Shown piece by piece: positions 1 to 8,743 of a DNA stretch of 34,694 nucleotides (positions are counted from its first letter, which is position 1; each line of letters opens with the position of its first letter). Under the pieces are notes generated by a model. The model was given only the letters and a program-made list of their open reading frames with translations. It was not told where the DNA came from and searched no databases. This DNA is from an uncultured beta proteobacterium (lineage in GTDB: Bacteria; Pseudomonadota; Gammaproteobacteria; Burkholderiales; Burkholderiaceae_C): assembly GCA_903845935.1 (NCBI GenBank), contig CAIMZI010000015.1, forward strand, positions 1-34,694. The letters run 5' to 3'. Both the position numbers and the translations under genes were made by a program.

Positions 1-1
1 C

Positions 2-580
2 GTGGCCGCCCACGCTACGCTGGATGCCTGGTCTGCCGCCATCGCACCAATGCAGGAACGTTTTGATTCCGTGCTGATCGGCTGCTTTGGCGACCCTGGC
101 TTGCTGGCCCTGCGCCAAGTCAGCCAGTTGCCGGTGACCGGCCTGGCCGAGGCCTCGTTTGTCGCGGCAGCCGAAAAAGGCCGCTTTGCCATCGTCACCG
201 GTGGCGAGCGCTGGAAGCCGATGCTGGAGCGACTGGCTCACGGCCTGGGTTTCGGCGAACAACTGGCGGGCATCCACACCGTCACTGCGACCGGTGCCGA
301 ACTGGCAGCCGACCCGTTGGCCTCACAGGTGTTGCTGGCGCGCGCCTGCAACGAGGCGGCGCGCCGCTGGGGCGTGCAGTCTGTCATCCTGGGTGGCGCC
401 GGCCTGGCCGGCATGGCCGCAAGCATCCAGCCGGTGGTGGTGGTGCCCGTCATCGACAGCGTGCTGGCCGGTGTGTCCCATGCCCTGCGCCAGGCGCAAC
501 AGGAAACCCTGCAGGCACCCCAAGTGCTTGACTTTGCCTGGAGCGGGGTGTCGGCTGACTTGGCGGCAACCGGGCTTTAG
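2..580 (+). CDS. Asp/Glu/hydantoin racemase family protein (5' truncated)
   Basis: The frame is open from the window edge to a TAG stop, giving 192 residues. Family members are usually about 220-250 residues and start with a conserved NPN-type motif, which is missing here, so roughly 40-50 N-terminal residues lie outside the window; the GTG at base 2 is probably not the true start. Visible motifs are IGCFGDPGL (about residues 26-34), carrying the first catalytic Cys region, and LGGAGLAG (about 130-137), where many relatives have a second Cys that is replaced here by Ala-Gly. The family inverts the alpha carbon of amino acids or hydantoins without cofactor; the substrate cannot be read from the sequence. 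The stop overlaps the stop of the convergent hydrolase gene by 3 bases. Confidence 0.8.
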   Translation: MAAHATLDAWSAAIAPMQERFDSVLIGCFGDPGLLALRQVSQLPVTGLAEASFVAAAEKGRFAIVTGGERWKPMLERLAHGLGFGEQLAGIHTVTATGAELAADPLASQVLLARACNEAARRWGVQSVILGGAGLAGMAASIQPVVVVPVIDSVLAGVSHALRQAQQETLQAPQVLDFAWSGVSADLAATGL

Positions 581-1440
581 CCCCGTAACTTATTTGCCAG
601 CCAGTTGCAGACTTCACTATTCGCATCCTCCAAGCCGGCAATCACCGTGAAGTGGTTGGCCCCCGGCATGGCGCGCAGCTCAGAGCGGTTGCCCGCCGCC
701 TGCCACGCCTGGTGATAGATCTCGGACTGACGGGCGAACTCGGACGTCTCGGCGCCACCCCAGGTAATCCAGAGCGGCGTCTTGCAGGGTCGCACCGAGA
801 AGGCCGGTGAATTGCGGCGGATGATGCCGTCATCGAGTTGGATTTGCGGCTGCAGATAGCTAAAGCGCAGCGGTTCAATATCAAACAGGCCGCTAAAGGG
901 GAGGGCGGCCACAAACGGGTCTTGCGGCAGGCCGTAGTCTTCGGCCCATTCGGTCTGCAAGGCCATGGCAGTCAGGTGGCCACCGGCGGAATGGCCGCCG
1001 ATTGCCACCCTTGTCGGGTCGCCGCCGTAAAGCTGGATATTGCGCAACGTCCAGGCCAGGGCTGCGCGGGTCTGACGCACGATTTCGTCGATGGTGACGC
1101 GTGGGCACAGGGCGTAGTTGATCACCACGGTTGTGATGCCCTGTGCGTTCAGGCCGAGCGCCACACCACTGAATTCCTTGCTGGAAAGTGCCCGCCAATA
1201 GCCGCCGTGGATGAACACAAACACCGGGGCATTCGGCTGTTCGGCCGGAAAAATGTCCAGCGTCTCATCTCGTGTGGGGCCATAGGGCAGGTCCAGTGTG
1301 CAGGGCAGTTCCGCACGGGCACGTTTGGCAGTGGCCACAAAATGCTTGCCCGGTGCCGTCGGGTCGCTCAGGGCGAGGGACGGGTTGTATTGGGCGTCAA
1401 ACTCGGCCTGAACTGAAAACTCGCGGTACAAGGGGCGCAT
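577..1440 (-). CDS. alpha/beta hydrolase, arylformamidase/esterase-like
   Basis: 287 residues with an oxyanion-hole motif HGGYWRA (about 79-85) and a nucleophile elbow GHSAGG (about 148-153), so Ser about 150 is the nucleophile. The late Asp is harder to place; the late His is in GANHFTV (about 261-267). The HGGYWR motif and overall size fit the kynurenine formamidase/BD-FAE esterase branch of the fold, which hydrolyses N-formylkynurenine or small esters in the cytoplasm. No tryptophan-degradation gene is adjacent, so the substrate stays open. The gene is monocistronic and converges on the racemase with overlapping stops. The ATG at 1438-1440 has no strong Shine-Dalgarno sequence. Confidence 0.85.
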   Translation of the reverse strand: MRPLYREFSVQAEFDAQYNPSLALSDPTAPGKHFVATAKRARAELPCTLDLPYGPTRDETLDIFPAEQPNAPVFVFIHGGYWRALSSKEFSGVALGLNAQGITTVVINYALCPRVTIDEIVRQTRAALAWTLRNIQLYGGDPTRVAIGGHSAGGHLTAMALQTEWAEDYGLPQDPFVAALPFSGLFDIEPLRFSYLQPQIQLDDGIIRRNSPAFSVRPCKTPLWITWGGAETSEFARQSEIYHQAWQAAGNRSELRAMPGANHFTVIAGLEDANSEVCNWLANKLRG

Positions 1441-1485
1441 AGACTGCTTTGCATCGCCCGGGATGGGCAGGTCTGCAGTCTAAGG

Positions 1486-1515
1486 GCTGCAAGCGCCTCT
1501 GCTGGCGCCTGCAGC
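1486..1515 (-). terminator. strong hairpin just past the 78-aa gene
   Basis: GCTGCA-A-GCGCC pairs with GGCGC-C-TGCAGC around the loop TCTGCT, giving 11 pairs with one mismatch. It starts 8 bases after the stop of the minus-strand 78-residue gene. It lacks a clear U-run, so it may be a weak terminator or an mRNA 3'-end stabiliser. Confidence 0.4.
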
Positions 1516-1522
1516 GCGCAAA

Positions 1523-1759
1523 TCAGTTCAGCAGGTAGGCGTTGGCCATGTCTTCGAAGTCTTCGGCGTCAATGGCGGCGTCAAACGCTGCCTGTGCGGC
1601 CAAGGCTTCCTTGGTGTAAGGGATCAGGGGTTTGTCCAGGGGGCGCAGCTTGTGGCGACGCAGGCCGCGCAGCTGCTGCGAACGTTCCATGGTTTGCAGG
1701 ACCAACTCGGGCTCCATCATCAGGCTGAAGGGGTTGAGGTCGAGGGCAAGTTCTTTCAT
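1523..1759 (-). CDS. small conserved-looking protein of unknown function
   Basis: 78 residues from ATG at 1757-1759, preceded by GGAG seven bases upstream. A longer reading to base 1891 exists, but its extension has no good start signal and crosses the dbpA terminator. The protein begins MKELALDLNPFSLMMEPE, contains a basic patch RGLRRHKLRPLDKP (about 32-45), and ends with an acidic Ala-rich helix (AIDAEDFEDMANAYLLN). No transmembrane segment or signal peptide is visible. I do not recognise the family. The spaced basic and acidic halves and the good ribosome-binding site make a real gene likely. It follows dbpA on the same strand but is separated from it by a hairpin. Confidence 0.6.
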   Translation of the reverse strand: MKELALDLNPFSLMMEPELVLQTMERSQQLRGLRRHKLRPLDKPLIPYTKEALAAQAAFDAAIDAEDFEDMANAYLLN

Positions 1760-1857
1760 GGGGCTACTCCGGTTTATCAAGCACCGTCTTGTGACTTTGG
1801 CGCGTGAGTGAACTGTAGCTATGGCAGCGGTTTTCTGCAGTCGGCAAATGGCTGGAA

Positions 1858-1884
1858 AGCGTGTAGGGAAATGCCTTACACGCT
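1858..1884 (-). terminator. intrinsic terminator of dbpA
   Basis: An 11-bp stem with one G-U pair (AGCGTGTAGGG with CCTTACACGCT) and a 5-base loop begins 10 bases after the dbpA stop. On the minus strand it is followed by only a short TTT. Confidence 0.6.
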
Positions 1885-1893
1885 GTTCCAAAC

Positions 1894-3321
1894 TTAAAGG
1901 ATGCGCGCTCTGACGCTCTTGCCCTTGACACTACCGGCATTGAGCTTGGCGCAGGCTTCTTTAGCCAGTTCGCGCGACACCGCTACAAAGGTGCAGAACT
2001 CGGTGACCTGGATCTTGCCGATCTGCTCGCGGGTGTAGGCCGGGCCGCCTTCTTCGCTGGTGAGCGCGCCCAGCACGTCGCCGGGGCGGATCTTTTCCTT
2101 GCGTCCGCCCAGAATCTGAAGGCAGGCCATGGGCGGCAGCAGGGGCTGGTTGCTCGATGGCACCAGCGCATCCAACGGGAACCAGACGGATGGCGCGTTC
2201 TGATACTGCTCAATCTTGCCGACCGAACCCATTTCGTTCATGGTCGCCAGGCTGAGCGCCAGGCCCGACTCACCGGCGCGCCCGGTGCGGCCCACGCGGT
2301 GCACATGCACCTCGGGGTCGGGCGTGATGTCCACATTGATTACGGCCTCGAGCTCCTTGATGTCCAGCCCGCGCGAGGCCACGTCGGTGGCCACCAGCAC
2401 CGAGCAGCTGCGGTTGGCAAATTGCGCCAATACCTGGTCGCGCTCGCGCTGCTCCAGCTCGCCGTACAGGGCCAGGGCCGCAAAGCCCTGTTCCTGCAGC
2501 AGCGTCACCAGGTCCTTGCATTGCTGCTTGGTGTTGCAAAAGGCCAGGGTGCTGACCGGGCGGAAGTGGTTGAGCAACTGGGCCACGGTCTTCAGGCGCG
2601 TCATGCGCTCCACCTGGTAGAAGCGCTGCTCGATCTTATTGTCGGCCTTGGGTGCCGCCACGGTGATGCGCTGCGGTGCGCGCATGAACTGCTGAGACAG
2701 CTTCTCTATACCTTCGGGGTAGGTGGCGGAGAACAGCAGGGTCTGGCGCTCTTTGGGACATTGCTGGATGACCTTGGCGATGTCGTCAAAGAAGCCCATG
2801 TCCAGCATGCGGTCGGCCTCGTCGAGCACCAGGGTGTTCAGGCCTTCGAGCGTCAGGTAGCCACGTTCCAGGTGGTCCATGATGCGCCCTGGCGTGCCCA
2901 CCACAATGTGCGCGCCATGCTCCAGCGAGGCGCGTTGGCCGCGCAGCGCAATGCCGCCACACAGGGTGACGACTTTGATGTTTTCTTCGGCGCGTGCAAT
3001 GCGGCGGATCTCGGTGGTGACCTGGTCGGCCAGTTCACGCGTGGGGCACAGCACCAGGGCCTGCACGGCAAACCAGCGCGGGTTCAGCTTGGAGAGCAGG
3101 GGCAGGGCGAACGCAGCGGTCTTGCCGCTGCCGGTCTGGGCCTGCGCAATCAGGTCTTTACCTTCGAGTGCCAGGGGCAAGCTGGCGGCCTGGATCGGGG
3201 TCATGGAGGTATAGCCCAGCTGCTGCAGATTGGCCAGCATGGCCGGCGACAGCGCCAGTTGGGCGAAGTCGTTGGCGCCCATTGTTTCGGGGATGGGCGC
3301 GGAGGTGGTAGTTTCAGTCAT
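1894..3321 (-). CDS. dbpA: ATP-dependent RNA helicase DbpA
   Basis: 475 residues with the full DEAD-box set: the Q-motif region (TPIQ, about 41-44), motif I AQTGSGKT (61-68), motif Ia PTRELA (93-98), motif II DEAD (167-170), motif III SAT (198-200) and motif VI HRVGRTGR. A C-terminal domain of about 75 residues (ending KGKSVRARIL) matches the DbpA RRM-like domain, which binds hairpin 92 of 23S rRNA; this supports DbpA over other DEAD-box helicases. The role is 50S ribosome assembly. The start at MTETTTSAPIPE was chosen because the frame further upstream is merely antisense to the divergent DTW gene. Only 18 bases separate the two divergent start codons. Confidence 0.95.
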   Translation of the reverse strand: MTETTTSAPIPETMGANDFAQLALSPAMLANLQQLGYTSMTPIQAASLPLALEGKDLIAQAQTGSGKTAAFALPLLSKLNPRWFAVQALVLCPTRELADQVTTEIRRIARAEENIKVVTLCGGIALRGQRASLEHGAHIVVGTPGRIMDHLERGYLTLEGLNTLVLDEADRMLDMGFFDDIAKVIQQCPKERQTLLFSATYPEGIEKLSQQFMRAPQRITVAAPKADNKIEQRFYQVERMTRLKTVAQLLNHFRPVSTLAFCNTKQQCKDLVTLLQEQGFAALALYGELEQRERDQVLAQFANRSCSVLVATDVASRGLDIKELEAVINVDITPDPEVHVHRVGRTGRAGESGLALSLATMNEMGSVGKIEQYQNAPSVWFPLDALVPSSNQPLLPPMACLQILGGRKEKIRPGDVLGALTSEEGGPAYTREQIGKIQVTEFCTFVAVSRELAKEACAKLNAGSVKGKSVRARIL

Positions 3322-3339
3322 GGGGCTATTATCGATGCC

Positions 3340-3972
3340 ATGGTGTTGACCCCTACGAAGCAGAGACTTCTGTGCCCGCAGTGCACGCGACCACAAAGCA
3401 CGTGCATTTGCCGCTGGGTGAGGCCACTCACTCAGCCGACGGAGGTTCTGATCCTGCAGCACCCTATGGAGGTGAACCATGCCAAGAACAGCGCGGGCCT
3501 GTTGCAGCTGAGCCTGCCGAACAGCAGCATTTTGGTGGGCGAAGTATTTGATGAGTCCGCCTTGCTTGTGGGTTTGCAAGAGCCCAAATACACGCTGCTG
3601 CTGTATCCGCGAAGTGACTACGTCGGGCATGCCGCATCGGCACCGCTGGATGCCGCGCAACTCACAGACCCATCCAAGGTTCGGCTGGTGGTGCTGGATG
3701 CCACTTGGCGCAAGAGCCGCAAGATGCTGCATCGGAGCCCCTGGTTGCAGGGCCTGCCGCGGCTGTCTTTGGACGCGTCGCTGGAGTCGCTTTACACCAT
3801 TCGAAAGGCTCACAAGCCGGGCCAGTGCTCCACTCTGGAGGCCACCTGCGCGGCTCTGGCGCAATTGCAGGGCGACGCTTTGCGTTACGCGCCCTTGCTG
3901 CAGGCCTTCCAGGGTTTTGTGGCGCAACAGGCGGGCTACGCCGAAGCCAAGTCGCGGCCGTCTGCTGTGTGA
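3340..3972 (+). CDS. DTW-domain protein, probable tRNA-uridine aminocarboxypropyltransferase
   Basis: 210 residues. The N-terminus carries a Cys-rich motif CPQCTRPQSTCIC (about 12-24) and the C-terminal half has DATWRKSRKML, the D-x-T-W signature of the DTW family. Members such as TapT (YfiP) use S-adenosylmethionine to make acp3U on tRNA. The LILQHPMEV segment after the Cys motif also matches the family. The ATG at 3340 is the first start before the Cys motif. The reading frame continues far upstream, but that part is antisense to dbpA. There is no strong Shine-Dalgarno sequence. It is divergent from dbpA with an 18-base gap. Confidence 0.9.
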   Translation: MVLTPTKQRLLCPQCTRPQSTCICRWVRPLTQPTEVLILQHPMEVNHAKNSAGLLQLSLPNSSILVGEVFDESALLVGLQEPKYTLLLYPRSDYVGHAASAPLDAAQLTDPSKVRLVVLDATWRKSRKMLHRSPWLQGLPRLSLDASLESLYTIRKAHKPGQCSTLEATCAALAQLQGDALRYAPLLQAFQGFVAQQAGYAEAKSRPSAV

Positions 3973-4129
3973 CGCGGTCTGCTTTAGGCCGCTGAGGCTG
4001 CGTCGGCACGACCAGCGTCCAAATGTCACCGCTTGAACATTCAGTCATACCGTCGCCGGGAAGCGCCTCTAGCATCCGTCATCCCATAACAAGAACGGCC
4101 GCTTCGACGGTCTCACCCGGTGACAAACC

Positions 4130-5065
4130 ATGGAACTTCCTCACGCATTCACTGAGCTCGGGCTGAATCGGCAAGCCACGGCTTCCCAGGCCAAGGCGGC
4201 TTACCGTTCATTGGCCATGCGCTGGCATCCCGACCTCAGTTCCAGTCCGGATGCCGAGATCCGCATGAAGACCATCAACGTCGCCTATGAGGCGGTGTCG
4301 GCTCATCTGACGCTGCGGGAACAGGCGGCCGCCGCGGCCAAGCCCCAGCCTGCAGCATCGCGCCCCGCCACTGGGGCGGCCACGGCCAAGGGCGCCAGTA
4401 CTGGCAGCGGCGTCAGCCCCGGCTTTTCAGAGTTTGACTGGCAGGCAGGCTTCACCGCCGCTGCGGGTGCCGGTGGCCGGTACGAGAAACCGGTGCAGCA
4501 CACGGTGCAAGTCAGCCTGTTGGAGGCGGCGTTTGGCTGTGTCAAATGCATCCGGGGTAGCGCAACGGACGCCTGGTCGCTGTATGTGCGCATCCATGCC
4601 GGCACCGGCGATGGCGTGGAGGTCGCACCGGGTGATATCCGCATCTATGCCGCGGTACACGCGCTGCCGCGTGCCTTCAAGTTATCGGTGCAAATCGACA
4701 AACATCCTTTGTTTCAACTGGACCGGGAGCGGCTCTCGGTCAGCGTGCCGATAAGCATTTGGCGCTGGGTGCTGGGTGGGGAAATCACGGTGCCCACATT
4801 GGATGGCACGGCCCGGGTCCATCTGCCGCCGCGCGCCGGTGCCGTGCTGCTCAAGAACGAGGGCTGGCCGCAGTTCAAGCAGGCGCAGCATCGGGGCCCC
4901 CTGTTTGTGATGCCGCAGCGCTTGGCCCCGGATAAGCTGAGCGAATACGACAAGCGTTTGCTGCGGGCACTCGATGCGGGTGTGCGCTTGCCCGAAGTCG
5001 CTGGCTGGAATCAGCGCGTGCAGGCCTGGATGCAGTCCACCGCACAAGGCGTGGCTGTGGCTTAA
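4130..5065 (+). CDS. J-domain co-chaperone (CbpA-like)
   Basis: 311 residues. An N-terminal J domain (about 5-70) contains the HPD tripeptide (RWHPDLS, about 32-38) that stimulates DnaK ATPase. An Ala/Gly-rich linker (about 70-110) is followed by a DnaJ C-terminal-type beta domain (about 120-290). There is no four-repeat zinc finger, so it resembles the CbpA class; one isolated CVKC pair at about 136-139 is a possible remnant. The C-terminal domain has the expected LGGEITVPTLDG motif (about 208-219). It is monocistronic and is probably a specialised DnaK partner. The 157-base gap before it shows no hairpin or strong promoter to me. Confidence 0.85.
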   Translation: MELPHAFTELGLNRQATASQAKAAYRSLAMRWHPDLSSSPDAEIRMKTINVAYEAVSAHLTLREQAAAAAKPQPAASRPATGAATAKGASTGSGVSPGFSEFDWQAGFTAAAGAGGRYEKPVQHTVQVSLLEAAFGCVKCIRGSATDAWSLYVRIHAGTGDGVEVAPGDIRIYAAVHALPRAFKLSVQIDKHPLFQLDRERLSVSVPISIWRWVLGGEITVPTLDGTARVHLPPRAGAVLLKNEGWPQFKQAQHRGPLFVMPQRLAPDKLSEYDKRLLRALDAGVRLPEVAGWNQRVQAWMQSTAQGVAVA

Positions 5066-5077
5066 GCCCTGCCTCCC

Positions 5078-5096
5078 TACAATGGCGTCACGCCAT
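5078..5096 (+). promoter_or_regulatory. TACAAT -10-like box overlapping a palindrome upstream of the M14 peptidase gene
   Basis: TACAAT at 5078-5083 is 51 bases before the peptidase ATG and runs into the palindrome ATGGCGT-C-ACGCCAT (5082-5096). No good -35 box is visible. The palindrome sits where a repressor or activator would meet the transcription start. Confidence 0.35.
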
Positions 5097-5133
5097 CTTT
5101 GGGCGCCTTCACGTACTGCGAAAGCACTTGTCC

Positions 5134-6273
5134 ATGACCGCACTGCATATTTCCACTGCCTTTGATTCCGGCTCCGTTGAGGTGCTCAGTCTGGAGGACC
5201 CGCGCAATATCCGTCTGCATGTACGCCAGGACAGCGCGGCCGATTTCGCTCAGTGGTTTCACTTCAGCCTGCAGGGTGCTGCCGGTGTGCCGGTAGTGCT
5301 GAAGTTTCTCAACGCCGCCCAGTGCGCTTACCCCAAGGGCTGGGACGGCTATTCGGTGGTGGCCAGCCACGACCGGCAGAACTGGTTTCGCATAGACACC
5401 GACTACGACGGCCAGGTGCTGACGGCCCGCACCACGCCCGAGACCCAGTGCATCTACTTTGCTTATTTCGAGCCCTATTCGTGGGAGCAACATCTGGACC
5501 TGCTGGGCTCGGCCAGCGCCTCTCCCCATGTCACGCAGGAGTGTCTGGGCCTGAGTGGCCAGGGCCGTGACATGGCGATGTTGCGCGTGACCGATGCCAC
5601 CAGTGCCACGCCCCTAGCCGAGAAAAAAAATATCTGGGTGATTGCCCGCCAGCATCCGGGTGAGAGCATGGCTGAGTGGTTTGTCGAGGGACTGCTGGAG
5701 CGCCTGCTGGATGGCAGTGATTCGGTGGCGCGCAGCCTGTTGCAGCACTGCGTGTTCCATGTGGTGCCAAACATGAATCCGGACGGCGCGGTGCTGGGCA
5801 ATCTGCGTACCAATGCGGCCGGTGCCAATTTGAACCGCGAATGGATGGATGCCACGCCAGAGCGCGCGCCCGAGGTTTTTGTGGTGCGCCGCAAGATGCT
5901 GGACACCGGTGTGGACCTGTGCCTGGATGTGCACGGTGACGAAGGCCTGCCGTATAACTTTGTGGTGGGGTCAGAGGGTACAGTCGGCTACTCGCCGCGC
6001 ATCGCCGAACTGGAGAGCCGGTTCAAGACCGCCTGGGCTTCCAGTTGCCCGGACTTCCAGGACGAGGTGAATTATGGCAGCTGCGCCCCCGGTGCAGCCA
6101 ACCCCACCCTAGCCACCAACTGGATCGCCCAGCAATTTGGCTGCCTGGCCTTCACCATTGAAATGCCCTTCAAGGACAACGCCAATCTGCCCGACCCTGC
6201 GGTGGGCTGGAATGGCGAGCGCTCCCGTCAGCTGGGTGCCAGCGTGTTGCAGGCGCTGTGGGCCACCATATAA
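5134..6273 (+). CDS. M14-family zinc carboxypeptidase (cytosolic carboxypeptidase-like)
   Basis: 379 residues. An N-terminal beta-sandwich-like domain (about 1-130) is followed by the M14 peptidase domain. Zinc ligands are visible as RQHPGES (His174, Glu177) and LDVHGDE (His257); the catalytic Glu is in FTIEMPFKD (Glu333). NMNPDGAVLGNLRTN with GANLNRE gives the substrate-binding Asn-Arg pair. The N-domain plus these motifs match the bacterial branch of the cytosolic carboxypeptidases (subfamily M14-6). No signal peptide is present. ATG at 5134 is preferred to TTG at 5128. Substrate unknown; it would remove C-terminal residues from peptides or proteins. Confidence 0.9.
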   Translation: MTALHISTAFDSGSVEVLSLEDPRNIRLHVRQDSAADFAQWFHFSLQGAAGVPVVLKFLNAAQCAYPKGWDGYSVVASHDRQNWFRIDTDYDGQVLTARTTPETQCIYFAYFEPYSWEQHLDLLGSASASPHVTQECLGLSGQGRDMAMLRVTDATSATPLAEKKNIWVIARQHPGESMAEWFVEGLLERLLDGSDSVARSLLQHCVFHVVPNMNPDGAVLGNLRTNAAGANLNREWMDATPERAPEVFVVRRKMLDTGVDLCLDVHGDEGLPYNFVVGSEGTVGYSPRIAELESRFKTAWASSCPDFQDEVNYGSCAPGAANPTLATNWIAQQFGCLAFTIEMPFKDNANLPDPAVGWNGERSRQLGASVLQALWATI

Positions 6274-6298
6274 GCAACTGAATCCGGGGAGGCCAAAG

Positions 6299-6323
6299 AA
6301 AAGGCTCCCGAAGGAGCCTTTTT
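6299..6323. terminator. bidirectional intrinsic terminator
   Basis: AAAAGGCTCC-CGAA-GGAGCCTTTTT has a perfect GC-rich stem with an A-run on one side and a T-run on the other. It sits between the convergent peptidase and htpG genes and can terminate both. Confidence 0.95.
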
Positions 6324-6366
6324 AACGCAGAGGCGATCGTCTCTGCATTCGTGGTGCGCTTGCGGC

Positions 6367-8358
6367 TTACACCAGTAGCGCATTTACCCGCTTGACGTAA
6401 GCGGCCGGGTCGGCCGGTAGACCGCCTTCGGCGAGCAGCGCCTGGTCAAACAGGATGTGGGCTAGGTCGTTGAAGTGCACCGAGCCGTCCAACTTTTTCA
6501 CCAGAGGGTGTTGGGCGTTCACTTCCAGCACGGGCTTCACTTCCGGTGCGGTCTGACCCGCCTGCTTGAGCATGCGTGCCAGCTGCGTGCTCATGCCGTG
6601 GTCCTGAACCACCAAACAGGCCGGGCTGTCCACCAAGCGGGTGGTGACGCGCACGTCCTCGGCCTTGTCCTTCAGCGCTTCCTTGAGCTTGGCCAGCAGC
6701 GGCTTGAAGGTCTCGGCGGCTTCCTCTGCGGCCTTCTTCTCGGTCTCGTCCTGCAGCTTGCCCAGATCGACCGCGCCCTTGGCCACGCTTTGCAGCGGGG
6801 TCTCGTCAAAGTCGTTCAGATGGTTTAGCGCCCACTCGTCCACGCGGTCGGTCATCAACAGCACTTCGATGCCTTTTTTCTTAAAGACTTCAAGTTGCGG
6901 GCTGTTCTTGGCTGCGGCCAGGGTGTCGGCGGTAATGTAATAAATCGCCTCCTGGCCTTCCTTCATGCGCGCCTTGTAGTCGGCCAGAGACACGGTGACG
7001 CTGTCGCTCTGGGTGGATGCAAAGCGCAGCAGCTTGGCCAGTCGCTCCTTGTTGGCGAAGTCTTCGCCCAGACCTTCCTTGAGCACGGCACCAAACTCGG
7101 CATAGAACTTCGTGTACTTGCCGACGTTCTTTTCTGCGTCAGCCTTGTCTTCGGCGCTCAAGACGTCCGTCACGCCATCTGTGCCGGCGGTAGGCAACTT
7201 GTCGTTCTTGGCCAGGTCTTCCAGCATCGACAGTACGCGCTTGGTGCAACCCTCGCGGATGGCCTTGACGTCGCGGCTTTCCTGCAGCAGCTCGCGGCTG
7301 ACATTGAGCGGCAGGTCGGCCGAATCTACCACGCCCTTGACAAAGCGCAGGTAGGTGGGCAGCAGGGCCTCGGCGTCGTCCATGATGAAGACGCGCTTCA
7401 CATACAGCTTCAAGCCGCCCTTTTTGTCGCGGTTCCACAGGTCCATGGGCGCCTTGCCCGGGATATAGAGCAGCTGGGTGTACTCGGTGCTGCCTTCGAC
7501 GCGGTTGTGCGTGTGGGCGAGTGGCGCTTCAAAGTCGTGGCTGATTTGTTTGTAGAAGTCGTCGTATTGCTCTTGCGTGATGTCCTTCTTGGCGCGGCTC
7601 CAGATGGCGTTGGCCTTGTTGACAGTTTCCCACTCACCGGTCTTGACCATGGCGCCGGGTTGGCGGCCGCCATTCTCGTCGCCATGGGTGAGCAGCTCGC
7701 CGTCCTTCCACTCTTCCTTCTCCATCTGGATGGGCAGGCTGATGTGGTCGGAGTACTTGTTGATGATGCCCTTGACCTTCCAGCTTTGGGTGTAGTCCAT
7801 GGCATCCTCGCGCAGGTGCAGGATGACGCTGGTGCCACGCTCTGCGCGCTCCATGCTTTCCACCTCAAACGCGCCACCGCTGGCGCCGCCGTCGCTGACC
7901 CAGCGCACACCTTCTGCTGTGGACAAGCCGGCACGGCGCGATTCCACGGTGATCTTGTCGGCGACGATAAAGCCGGAGTAAAAGCCCACGCCGAACTGGC
8001 CGATCAGCTGCGAGTCGGCCTTCTGGTCGCCGCTCAGCTTGGAGACAAAGTCCTTGGTGCCGCTCTTGGCGATGGTGCCCAGGTTGTCAATCGCTTCCTG
8101 TTGCGACAGGCCAATGCCGTTGTCGGTGATGGTCAGCGTGCGGGCTTCCTTGTCCAGCACCACGCGCACCTTGAGCTCGGAGTCGGTCTCGTACAGGCCG
8201 CTGTTGTTGATGGCCTCAAAGCGCAGCTTGTCGCAGGCGTCGGAGGCGTTGGAGATCAGCTCCCGCAGGAAAATCTCTTTGTTGGAGTACAGCGAATGGG
8301 TGACCAGGTGCAGCAGTTGTGCGACTTCGGCCTGGAAGGAAAGGGTTTGCTTGCTCAT
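6367..8358 (-). CDS. htpG: chaperone HtpG (Hsp90)
   Basis: 663 residues, normal for HtpG. The GHKL ATPase domain begins with the family hallmark [32 protein letters not shown] (in parts, about residues 12-43), then DNGIGL (about 82-87) and GQFGVGFYS (about 122-130). The middle domain includes LPLNVSRE and the conserved Arg/Gln region, and the C-terminal dimerisation domain ends in NALLV. It assists folding of client proteins in the cytoplasm in an ATP-dependent cycle. The start [12 protein letters not shown] is standard. It is transcribed alone; a sigma-32-like promoter lies about 70 bases upstream. Confidence 0.98.
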   Translation of the reverse strand: MSKQTLSFQAEVAQLLHLVTHSLYSNKEIFLRELISNASDACDKLRFEAINNSGLYETDSELKVRVVLDKEARTLTITDNGIGLSQQEAIDNLGTIAKSGTKDFVSKLSGDQKADSQLIGQFGVGFYSGFIVADKITVESRRAGLSTAEGVRWVSDGGASGGAFEVESMERAERGTSVILHLREDAMDYTQSWKVKGIINKYSDHISLPIQMEKEEWKDGELLTHGDENGGRQPGAMVKTGEWETVNKANAIWSRAKKDITQEQYDDFYKQISHDFEAPLAHTHNRVEGSTEYTQLLYIPGKAPMDLWNRDKKGGLKLYVKRVFIMDDAEALLPTYLRFVKGVVDSADLPLNVSRELLQESRDVKAIREGCTKRVLSMLEDLAKNDKLPTAGTDGVTDVLSAEDKADAEKNVGKYTKFYAEFGAVLKEGLGEDFANKERLAKLLRFASTQSDSVTVSLADYKARMKEGQEAIYYITADTLAAAKNSPQLEVFKKKGIEVLLMTDRVDEWALNHLNDFDETPLQSVAKGAVDLGKLQDETEKKAAEEAAETFKPLLAKLKEALKDKAEDVRVTTRLVDSPACLVVQDHGMSTQLARMLKQAGQTAPEVKPVLEVNAQHPLVKKLDGSVHFNDLAHILFDQALLAEGGLPADPAAYVKRVNALLV

Positions 8359-8425
8359 AGGTTCAATAAAGGTCTAAAACAATGGATTTTGGATGGCTTG
8401 AGGCCTTACGGCCGAGACACAAGCT

Positions 8426-8453
8426 AACTAGGGGCGAATCAGTGGAATTCAAG
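8426..8453 (-). promoter_or_regulatory. sigma-32-type heat-shock promoter of htpG
   Basis: Read on the minus strand, CTTGAA (8453-8448) is followed after 13 bases by CCCCTAGTT (8434-8426). This fits the E. coli RpoH consensus CTTGAA, 13-17 bases, CCCCATNT. The inferred transcript would have a leader of about 60 bases. Confidence 0.65.
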
Positions 8454-8464
8454 AGTTCACCGCG

Positions 8465-8743
8465 ATGCGCAATTTCATGCAAAATAGCGGCGTGGCCACC
8501 ACCCCTGAAAAATCCCCGCCCGCTGATGACAATCCGCTGCCTCGGATAGATCATGATTTTTTCCTGGATCCGCTGCCGGTTCCCCATGCTACCGAAAGCA
8601 ATACCGATACCGCTTGGGGCCTCTGGGAGCACACCTTGCGCACCTATGAAGAGGAAGCGCGGGAAGATCGAGAGGAACCCAGGCATACCGAGTTCGCCGA
8701 CACCGTGCCCTTTGACATTCAGGCCTTGCCCAAGAAGCCCTAG
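8465..8743 (+). CDS. small acidic protein of unknown function
   Basis: 92 residues from ATG 8465, or 83 from an alternative GTG at 8492. The sequence TGCAAAATAG (8477-8486) just before the GTG resembles a -10 box, so the shorter form could come from a nearly leaderless transcript. The protein is rich in Pro, Asp and Glu ([26 protein letters not shown]), with no membrane segment. I do not recognise the family. It is divergent from htpG and its stop overlaps the stop of the pseudouridine synthase gene by 3 bases. The lack of a strong ribosome-binding site lowers confidence. Confidence 0.5.
   Translation: MRNFMQNSGVATTPEKSPPADDNPLPRIDHDFFLDPLPVPHATESNTDTAWGLWEHTLRTYEEEAREDREEPRHTEFADTVPFDIQALPKKP

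Noticed and set aside
1441..1481. AGACTGC...GCAGTCT repeat just upstream of the hydrolase start
   Set aside because: The arms are 27 bases apart with no conserved spacing for a known regulator; too weak to call an operator.
3322..4029. An N-terminal extension of dbpA by about 236 codons
   Set aside because: It is antisense to the DTW-domain gene, has no helicase-like sequence, and DbpA has its normal length from 3321.
6895..8427. A 510-codon open frame antisense to htpG
   Set aside because: It is a high-GC shadow of a perfectly conserved htpG, with no recognisable domain.
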